Shown here piece by piece: positions 11,701-23,700 of a stretch of DNA of 64,000 nucleotides. The stretch's first letter is position 1. Each line of letters starts with the position of its first letter. The DNA is from Epiperipatus broadwayi. Taxonomy: Eukaryota; Onychophora; Udeonychophora; Euonychophora; Peripatidae. A model generated the notes under the pieces. That model saw only the letters and a program-made list of their open reading frames with translations, did not search any database and had not been told where the DNA came from. The position numbers and the translations under genes were made by a program. The stretch spans positions 10,620,771 to 10,684,770 of the forward strand of contig JAQFVV010000018.1 of assembly GCA_028023455.1 (NCBI GenBank). Direction: 5' to 3'.

Positions 11701-14700
11701 GAATACTTCACTCTACAATACAAGATATAGTATTTATGTATACAATCGTATGCATAGCGTTATATAAAAATAAATGCTTATTTACTTATAATTAAGTTTC
11801 ACTTAGAGTGACGTTTAGTAAATTCTAGACAATTTCATCGTCATTCATTACAACATCATACATAGTAATTTAAAGTGAGAATTCTACTCTCACGCTTTAT
11901 TCAACAGTACTTCAGATTTGCTCATATAAAAGAATTTGAGTTGTAGGAATAAGAGGATTCCTTTTATTCCTGCATAAATACTATATTCATTTATTATTTA
12001 ACACTCGCAGAAGACGCATGCACAATTAGCTTGAAAGGCTGATCTTTGAATGTATACAATCTTTTAACTGTAAAAATAGACAATGGCAACTAAAAAATCA
12101 AGTGAGGTAATGCATGTCCAGTCGCCTCAAGAAAAGAACTTTCTGGAAGGTTTGGTATCATATAAATACTACCAGAATTTCAAGCATTGGGGAGAAGAAC
12201 AAAAGTTCTAGTCATGTCGCTAAATGAATCCACATCACTTGATTTTTTGATAAAATGACTGCCAAGTAGAGGGAATAAATTTGCCTCTCACGATCTTTTA
12301 GATCGTTCTCATGCTGCCTCTTTGCCATGCCATTGCCACTTGAAAACTGCTTTATCTGTATTATGGAAGGACATTTGAAAGATGCTCACCATTAGTTTAT
12401 TCACAGTATTGCTGACCATGCTTTCAATTAAGTTTCATATATGTCAATCCAAATGGCCACCAAGTCGTCAGAAGGTAATCCGTTTATGCTGTTAAATGAA
12501 CTCTTAATATTCCTCACTTTACTGTAATTTTATTTATAATCATAATGAAACTTTATATTTATCTGATAACTGACTATAATCTCAGTTCTGTAAAACATTA
12601 GCACAAAATTATGAATCTCTAATCTATCATTACCTCATAAATTTCACACTTTCGTTATATTTTCTATTTTCATGTGGCAAACTTATTTTAATCTTATTTT
12701 AAATTAAAGATTTTTTATTGAATTGATTTAATATGCTAATGACTCACTTTAGCAAACCTATATCATTTCAGCCACCATTCTGATATTATGGGATGCTTAA
12801 ATATTTAATGTAAGATTTCTTACTATATGAAAGGTTCACTCGATTGAATATTTAAATATATGTGTTAAATGGCAGACTATTAAACCGTCATATTATGGGG
12901 TATTATAAAACATATTTCTTCATTCTAACACTATTGATTCTAAATATATTTTGTGTTCTTTAAATAAATTTTGATGATCATTTCATTTTTATAATTAATC
13001 ATTTGCTTATCACGCCATTGAGCTATATAGTTTGTTTTATGATCCTATTTATTTTGAGTGTACTTGGGCTTGTTAAATAGAGGGAATATTTTCTGCCCTT
13101 TTGTTTTGACATTCTAATTAGCTAAGGTCATGTACATACCATTCTGAATGGGTTAATATTTCATCATGGCATTGCACATGATATTATTAATTTATTTGGG
13201 GTTTTAGTTAATACATCACAGTCATTAAAGACCTGAACCATCTTTCACATTGCTTACTCATGATAGCATTTAAAAAAATTTCGTATCTTGCTTTGTCATG
13301 CTTATTCTCCAGAGGTTCCAGATTTATATTCTTCATATAACTTGTCCCAGAATGAGATTTGGTAGCACCAACCTCAGGACAATGTTAAGTTTTTGAGGCT
13401 CTGCATGGCATAATGTCAGCATGCCCAGACTATGGCATCCTTACCAATCATCTCTTCAAATTCTGCTCTGTCACAGATATAGGCAGACTTTTATAAATGA
13501 TGAAGCCTCTCAGTCCAAAGACAGATCTGAATTCCTTTCTAATCCTATCATTGCAGTCAGCACCACAATTTCTCTTTATTATTTGTATGCCCCATATTAT
13601 CTCTATAAGTCATGCTACAGTGATCTTTATAAACCATTTATTTGATGATTACTAATACTTTAGAAATGTCATAGTAAAGCTTATTTAAGCTATCCACCTT
13701 CTCATTTGAACAGGCATAAATGCACTTATATAATATAGAGTTTGTTAAACTAAACTGTTAAGTCATATACACAAATAAGTGCTGATTTATGCCAAATGAT
13801 TAATATAATGTTTACATTGCTAATTGAATGAACTCTCTTCATGTGTTGGGATACTTAATCATCATATCATAATTGCAAGCCTTAATTTGAAGGTTGTCTT
13901 ATAAATAGTGTCTCTTCTATACACCCCTAAACTAATGATCATCACATCTGTTTGGTTTGTCATAGCATTAGCAGCATTAATCAATTAACTTTCATTAGTA
14001 ATTCTCATTAGCATATTAAGCTGCATTTCCATAACATATGTTAACTACCACCTACATATGTAAATTATCAATTACATATTTCCTTACGCCAGTGAATATA
14101 TATCTGTAATGTATTATAAACCATGCCATCTGTCTATATATAAATTATTAATTGTGTGAAATCTGTGCATATTAATTAATATTGTCCTATGTAAATAAAC
14201 TTATTTATGTTCATTGAATTGTTATATGTTAATATGCCTTCATATCTTTTCATTGAATCTCACTCATTCATTATTTTAATAATAATATTTTATAAATCAT
14301 AACTAATTTTCATTAGCATATTAAGCCACATTTCCGTAACATATGTTAACTATCACCTATGCCAGTGAATATATATCTGTAATGTATTATAAATCACGCC
14401 ATCTGTCTATATATAAATTATTAATTGTGTGAAATCTGTGCATGTTAATTAATATTGTTCTATGTAAATAAACTTCTTATTTATGTTCATTAAATTGTCA
14501 TATGTTAATATGCCTTCATATCTTTTCATTGAATCTCACTCATTCATTATTTTAATAATAATATTTTATAAATCATAACTAATTGCTATTTAATGATATT
14601 TATCTTGGGGTTATGCTTTGTTCTTGCACATCATGGATGGATGATATATTATAATTCATGCTTTCCTTATCATGCTAGCCGTTTGCACTATATTAAAATT

Positions 14701-17700
14701 ATTAAATATTCTTATATCCAAGATATGTCTAAGTTAGAATTTGATAGTCTTTGTTTGAAATAATTACCCTGTAGATCTCATGTTTGTCCACTGTGTCTCT
14801 GGGACTGGAATAAGTAAAATTCATATGTTATTATCAGAAATGTTGTTCATAATGTTATAGTTTTAGAGAAGAGCAAACAGGGCAGAAACCATGACTGCTC
14901 CTGACTATCTTGTTAGATGAACATACAATTTTGACCTGCACAATCTATAATAGTTTTTTTGTTGCATTTTTTTGTTGAAATAAAAGGGATCCTCTTTTAC
15001 TTAAACTGAAGTATTTATATGGATTTAAACCTAGAAAGCTATTTTCATAGATATGAGAATATGAAAGGATAGCATCTTTCTTGACATTCTGCAAATATTA
15101 TTTTAAACTTCTCTAAAGAGTTGTATATGTTGAATTAAATATTTCCTTAAATTATTGTTATAATAAAGAATAGAAACAAGGAGATAATATCCATGTAAAT
15201 AGAGAGAATCTTTAACCTTTGATGTTTTCAAGAAATAATATTTGCAGAATGTCAAGAAAAATGCTATTCTTTAATATTCTCACACCTATAAAAATAGTTA
15301 TCGGTTTAAGTCCATATAAGAACTTGAGTTTGAAGTAAATGAAGATCCCTTTTATTTCAACAAAAAACTGCAATAAAAGAGCTATTATAGGTTAATGAAA
15401 AAACTAGGTTAGTCTCAGGGATTGTAACTTTAGTAGTAAATGATAATTTCTTGGAAACATCAAAGGTTAAAAGTTATCTCTATTTACTTGGAAATATCTC
15501 CTCATTTCTAGTCTTTATTATAATAACAATCCATGGAAATATTTAATTCAATACACACACACACATATATATATATGAGTATTTTTTTTTTATATTTAAT
15601 CAACTAAGATAATAAAAGCATATTGGCTAATAAAAATATTGATAATAAATAATATCTGTTGTAGTTGTAAGGAAAATGTACCAAGATAACATAGTGCAGC
15701 TTTCATGAGGGATGTCTAATGAATCTTTGTGTACTGAGCCCATATGGAAGTTTAATGCATATATAATCATTGACAATCTATCTTTACCAACTAAAAGTTA
15801 TATATATATATATATTGTAATGGCATATGTGCTCAGTACACAAAGATTCATTAGACATCCCTCATGAAAGCTGCACTATGTTATCTTGGTACATTTTCCT
15901 TACAACTACAACACAATAAGTTAATCCTGCTACTGCCACTTCCTTCCATACAAGTTTAGCTAAATCATATTTATTATATGAAAACACTATTAATTTATTT
16001 ATCAGTCCCTTTTTTTTCTTTGCTTCATTTATCAATTTAATCTCAGCCTCAGGGTGGCCTTTGAGCATTCCATCATCAGATTTTCAATTGGATGGACGGT
16101 TGAAGAGTTGGAGTGTGGAGTGGATTGAAGCCTGTCCATTAAACTATGAGGATAGTCTATCTTAATATATATCTGAGCACTTATACTATATATGTGTGTA
16201 AAGATGATAGTCTGGACTAACTGATGATTGCTGGTTTAGCATGAAATACGTATATTGGTGATTATTTATCTTTTCAGCATATATGTGTTTAGGTGTATCA
16301 GTGTTATTAGATAGAGTGGAGAGAAGTGGGTGGTGTGAAAGTCTGTGCTCATATACCCTATATTACATATATATAGCCACAGGTATATAACAAGCCTATG
16401 TTTCAGTTATTACATTATAGAGATGTCTGCCCATCCTTGCATATGTATTAAATGGATTATGTCCTGTACATGTGGGGTTCAGATTGACCTTAGGTCAACA
16501 TGGGTGTGACAATAATGTCGGCCTCAGGGTGGCCTTTGAGCATTCCATCATCAGATTTTCAATTGGATGGACGGTTGAAGAGTTGGAGTGTGGAGTGGAT
16601 TGAAGCCTGTCCATTAAACTATGAGGATAGTCTATCTTAATATATATCTGAGCACTTATACTATATATGTGTGTAAAGATGATAGTCTGGACCAACTGAT
16701 GATTGCTGGTTTAGCATGAAATACGTATATTGGTGATTATTGATCTTTTCAGCATATATGTGTTTAGGTGTATCAGTGTTATTAGATAGAGTGGAGAGAG
16801 GTGGGTGGTGTGAAAGTCTGTGCTCATATACCCTATATTACATATATATAGCCACAGGTATATAACAAGCCTGTGTTTCAGTTACTAATTTATCTAAGTA
16901 ATTTCTCTGATTACTTAAGATGATTCCCAAATAATTATACATAACTATTCACCACATTCAATTTTGTATCTCCCAATAAAAATTCTTTCTCTTTTCTTTT
17001 CCCAGTATTTATTATCATTACTTTTGATTTTTATTCACTAAATTTAATCCCCATATCTTTTATCAACCCTTGCACATGTCTTCAGCATACTTTCCATATC
17101 TTCTCTACTTTATGTGCACAAGAAGATATCCACAAATAAAAGACCTGATAATTTATATACTCCCTTATCACCTATTAATGGTATCTTTACCCTCTTCATA
17201 GTCTTTCTATTGCTCTCCATTTTTCTCAAATATAAAAGAAAAACTAAAGTAGGTGACCTAGGGCATCCTTGCCTTGGTCCCATCCCATTTTTAATTTTAA
17301 TTGATTCTATATTTTCTAATTGGTATGTATATTGATTGTTTTCATACAATCTCTTAATAAGATCCATTAAAGCTCCATTCATTCCCAAGTTTATTAAACT
17401 TACTCATAATCTATTTCTATTTTCTCTATCATATGATTTCTCTATATATCTATAAAAATCATATATGACTGTCTATTTGTATTTCTATTCATATCTATAA
17501 GTTGTGTAACTACAAATAAACTATCTCCCATACACATATCTAATCAAAAATCTCCTTGCATTTTTGCCACTATATTATTTTCTTCCATTCATTTTGTGAC
17601 CCAGCCACCATATATGCAAAAACTTTATATAATACTGACATTACTGCCATCAGTCTATAATTGTTTAACTTTCTATAATGCTTGCCCTTTCCTTTAAATA

Positions 17701-20700
17701 GTAATCTTACTCTTGTATTATTCCAGCTATCTGAAAATTTATCTTCTGGGTCATCTTATTAAAACATGATAATAAGTTTAATTTTGCCATACTTTCTAAA
17801 TTTATCACAATCTCTGCTGCCCACCCATCTAAACTTCTTGCCTTTCCACTTTTTAATTTCTTACCTGACTCATTCAATTCATTTTCATATGCTTTCATAT
17901 TTGTTATCATGCTGTCCGTCACATCTAACATGTTTTATATATCTATTACATACTTATTTAAAATTGTTTCTAATTCTTCTCTAAAGCTACACTCTATCCC
18001 CTCATCATCTAGTAATACTATTTCTCTCCCCCCTACATTTCTTTTTTTAATGTATTTCCAAAGTATTTTACTCCTATCTTTTACCCTTTTTTAAATATCT
18101 TTCAACAATTTACTATTTAATTTCATTCTCTCTCTATAATTATCTAATTTAGCCAACTCTTTTTTAAAATACTTTTCCCATTTAACATTATCTTTCTTTG
18201 TTTTTAATAGCATAATTATATTCTCTATATGCTTTTTCCTTCTCTTTTATACTTTTACTAATTCTCACTTTTCTATTACTTTTATTCTTCTGAATATTCT
18301 CACCTAAAATCCTATTTGCCACTTTTTCTACTTCAAAAATCAGTTCTTATATTCATCTTCAACAAATTCTTCCAAGATTTTTTTAATATGCTTTTAATTT
18401 ATTCTTATCATTCATTCTCCAACTTTCACTATCCTTTCTACTTTTATTATTATTTTTCATCACATTAATAAACATTTCTATTATAAAAAAATTATGATCA
18501 CTATTACATACTATCTCTTCATTATCAAAGACTTTAATTTTCTGTGCTTTATTCATTCCCTCTTTCTCTACTAATACATAATCTATTATGTGAAATATAT
18601 TATTTCTAGACCATGTATATTGTCCCTCATAAATATTTGAAAAATTTCCAATGCTCAAATTCACTCTGTCAAAAATTCTTCAAAAGCTGTCCATTCTAGT
18701 TATCTATATCATCAATTTCTTCAATATGCCCATTTATATCTCTTATAACCATTATTTTCTTCTCTTTTTGAAACTTTATATCTTCTTAATTAGGTATTCA
18801 TATATGCTACTATTCCATTCCATTATAGTTTGACTATCTCCAGTGGCTATTTGTGCTATAGCCACCATCCATTCTTGTCTTCCTAACCTTATCTCAGATC
18901 ACAAATGTTATTGACACTTAACAGTATTTAAATATTTTTTATACCACCATCCCTTTTTTATTTTCTATTTATACTCTGCCATATCACATTTTCCAGTAGA
19001 GAGTTTTCTTTTTCTCAGGTGTGTTCCCACTACTGTTAATACCTTAAACTCTTTATTTTTAACTGCTTTGTTTAATTCCAGCCACTTCTCAAATCTTCTA
19101 TCACCTTGCATATTCAAATATCCAATAATTTATTCTTTCCTATCTACTCTTTTATAAATTCCTTTGACCCTTTTTTTTCTCCATTACATTTGTAAGTAAC
19201 TTGCTTACCATTAATTTTACAGATCCATTCCTTCTCCACATCTACATTTGTATCCAAATCAGCTACCCTTTGTTTATTTCTTATATCCCATCCATTCTTC
19301 TTCTTTTTGATAGTGCTGCAATTTAAAACCTTACCACCCTTTATAAGTTTCCTGATCTATAATATTTTTTATAAATCAAACTCCCTAATACTTTACTTCT
19401 TTGTTTTGCTAAATGCAATCTATCTTTAGTATATAACTCCCTCTTATTAATAAAAAAATCCCACACATCCACAAACATAACATCATTTCTCTCACATAAT
19501 TTTTCAATCTCTCATTTACAGGCCACACCCTATCTAATATATACATATTGTCAAATCTTGGTAATAATTCAACTATTCCTATTCTTCCTTAAATTTTACT
19601 CAAATTTACTAATTAATTCTATGTACTCATCCATTACTCTCTCCAATGGCTTTGACTAATTATTTACCCCTGCTTTAACATACACATCTCTACTGCATTG
19701 TTTCTTTATCTTAACTATAACATTTCTAATTCTAACTCCAGGCAAACATATTCTTATATACCTGTTTCTATTTTTTCTTGCAATTACATCTCCACATCCT
19801 CATCTACTTTTTCCTTATTGTTTCTATTCATTAATTCTTTAATCTATTCATAATTTGTCTCTAACCATTTTAATTTTGCTTCCACAGCCTTTATCTTTTC
19901 TTCTATCTTATTTATTCTTTGACTAACCAGCACCATTGCACTACTTATTTTGTCATCCATATCTCTTGTCATGCCACTAAAAACATACTCTATTCTTTTA
20001 AAACCATCTATACTTAGAAACCATTTTTTCACCATTATCACATTTACATACAGTCTACATAACTATACACTGTTACACCCTTTCCTAATCTTATTTAAGC
20101 ATTTCAAATCATAAACCTTATCACATATGGGAACATTTTACCACAGCATACCTAATTCCTTTCTGACCATTATATATAGATTGTGGGATACAAATGCAAT
20201 CCATATTCCTTATTTTTCAAATCCCCTACTTCATATTTAACTTTATGATTTCTCTACTACTCTACAAACCCTTGTAAAAAAGGAGAAAAACTTTGCTTTC
20301 TTTCAATGGTGATCAATGAACATGTATTTTCCAACTTTATGCTTCAAAGTGTTATCTTCTTTCTCAAATAATAGTAGCAAACTTACTAAAAAACAACTAA
20401 TCTTATATACCACTTAGTTTTAAAACCTCCTTGCAATAACACACACACAACAAAATTATTTTTTCCTTTTATATATAACATGGCATAATGAAACACTTTT
20501 AGCACATTATCAATATTATTCCCAATCTTTCCAAATTGAGTTAAGTCTATCTCTCTTACCCCAATTTTTTTCCATCTCCACACAGTAAGCAAAAAATTTT
20601 TGTAGCAATGAAATTCTCCAGATAATATTAAAAAAAACTAACTTATCTTGCAGATGTGATATGATATGATGCACTGTGACTTCTTCTTAAATGAAATCAG

Positions 20701-23700
20701 GAATCTCTCAGCACCTATACCCAGAGAAACCTGTTAGCCACTTTACCTTTCCTTTCCATTCACCACCCTAAGTTTTCCCATAATCTGCTCCATTCCATTT
20801 CCACAACATAACCTTTGACAACTCTATGGCCTTTATATCTAAACCCCCCTTATCTTTTCCCAAACCCAACATAAAAACCAATAACCCTCTTTCTATATAA
20901 TCACTTTGTTCATAGTTATTCTCCCATAACTTCATTATTCAAGCATTTACATTCAATCACCAGATGCCTAATATTTTCTATATCTTCCTTACACAATTTA
21001 CAGACTAAATCACCCATATTTTTCCATTCATGTATATTCTCTTGTTGCTAAAGATCCTGTTCAAGCCCTAAACAATAAACTACTTTCCTTACTATTATCA
21101 TAAGTTAAATTGCATAATGTTCGGTTTACTTCTATATATATTTAAACTCTTTTTACTCTCCATACTAGTTCTCCATCACTCCAACTTCCTATTCTTTATT
21201 AATGCATCTATTCTTTTATCTCATTCCTTAACACTCAAAAATCCTCCTAACACAATCATCCCACCCTTTATACAAGTATACTGATATAAATTTTTTATCC
21301 AAATCTTTTGCATACCACATTACTTTTCACACCCATCTTGTTGCCTTCCTTTTACTCATAATCCAATTAAATACTATTTTGGCTATTCTTTTATTATTCA
21401 TAAACTGCAACCTACCAAACATTTTCATTTTACTTTTTGCATCTCTCATATAAAAACTTGATCATTCCATTTCTCCTTGAATTGTCTCCTTTGCTATCCA
21501 CACCTTCACATGTAATGCATGTCTTCCTACTTCCCTTTGTACTTTCTCTAAGTAATCTAATACCCTTTTACTGACACATAACACATCATTACCATATGTT
21601 AACCCTGCTACTGCAACACCCTTCCATACAATTCTAGCTACATCATATTTATTATATGAAAACCCTGTTAATTTCTAAACCCTTTCTTTTCTTTGCTTCA
21701 TTTACCAATTTCTTCTCCCATTCATCCAAGCAATTTTCCTGATTACTTAAGATGATTCCCAAATAACTATATCTATGCACCACACTTAACTTTATATCCT
21801 CTAATAAAAATTCTACATCTTCTCTTTCCCCAGTATTAACCATCATTATATTTGATTTTTCTTCACTAAATTTAATCACCATCTCTTTACCCACCCTTGC
21901 ACATGTCCTCAGCATAGCTTCCATATCTTCTCTTCTTTCTGCACACAAAAATATATCATCCGCAAAAAAAAAGACCCAACAAAGTATATACTCCCTTGCC
22001 ACTTATTAACTGTATCTCTATCCCTCTTCCTAGTCTTTCTATTGCTTTCTCCATTTCACTCAAACAAATCAACCATGTCAAATCCATCTGCTGAGTTCAT
22101 GGTGCAATAAAATATTTGATAATACATAATAGTTAATTTCTGTAAACTTTAATATTGTTGTAATAGTAAGTTATTAACAATACAATTGATAAATTATATA
22201 TGTAAAATAATTAAAATCTTATTTGAACATGTCAGTAGAGAGTGCTACAATGCTTTAATTTATATATTATATAAGATTATATTAATTACATTATCAATTT
22301 ATTATTACTTTTAATACAAATAAATTCTCTGCATGTGTTAGTGAATATCGTATTTTTAATTTTCCAATTTATGATATTTTTATATTAAAAATCAATTAAA
22401 TTAATTTTTTTGTTTAGTACTTATAAATTAGAAATGATGTTTATGTAAAAAGATGAACTCTAGGTTTAGTTTCTCTGGAGCTCTTATTACAATCTGATTT
22501 AGCATTGCAACATTTGATTGACCCAGATTTCCTTTGCTTTTTTTATTTACCAGCTAATAATAGCTAAATACACATCTATTCATCCATGGATGGCTAGTAT
22601 GGATGGTAGGGGATTGAATTGATAAAAAAATTCTCAAATACATTTAAAAAAAACTATCTCAAAGATTTATCCCGATTTAAACTCCAGGTTATTGTCATGA
22701 TAGAAAAGTGCATTAATCATTTACCAGAAGTCACTCCAACTGAAAATGCTTAACATCTTGAATACACACACACACATATATATATATAAGTATGTTTAAC
22801 TGTTTATGTTTTTATTTTTTTATAGAAGACATATGTGAAGATCTTCCTCCTATTAAAAATGGTGGTTACTTAATCAAACGAAAGTTAATTGGCAAAATAG
22901 CTGAAGTTTTCTGTGATAGTGGTTATTCTCTTCTTGGTCCAAAAAGAATCAATTGTAAAAGCCAAGTACACTCTTTTTTGCCCTCATTTTGTGTATTTAA
23001 TTGTAAGAATAATTTATATATGTAACTTAACTCACTGTATTATCATATTGTTTTTAAAAGTTTTAGTTGTAATTATATGTTAAGTTTTACTTATAATTAT
23101 AAAAATATCAGATTATTTCCATCATCTAGAACCAATTGTTAAATATCTTTAAAAAAATTTGAAGTACATTCAACGATTAATAACTAATGTTGTGATATTA
23201 TTAACAGATGAATGTATTTGGAAAGTTTAAATAAATTTAAAATTTTTCTAATTATATTTAACAAATTAATTGTAGATGATGGAAATAGTCTAACATATAA
23301 TTATAAATTTACAAACATATATATATAAGTATGAGCATGCTATTTACATATATATACAGTGATTTTTGAATTTTTATATCAAACATTTTTTTAATGTACT
23401 GTATAGGTATAGTCTAACATATAATTATAAATTTACAAACATATATATATATAAGTATGAGCATGCTATTTACATATATATACAGTGATTTTTGATTTTT
23501 TATATCAAACATTTTTTTAATGTACTGTATAGGTATTCAGAAAAACTATAAACTGCTATATAATTCTTATTTTTAATTTAAGATAAGAAAAATCATCTTA
23601 AACCGACAAAAATAACAAAATTCAAAGAGAATTGAATGAAAACTAAAAGAAAATAGTTTTTTTTTTTTTTCCAAAAACAAGTTTTTAATTATTTTTAAAA

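Noticed and set aside
12080-12500. Less AT-rich stretch with protein-like pieces on the - strand
   Set aside because: Stops in every frame and no recognisable family, so no gene or pseudogene call is justified.
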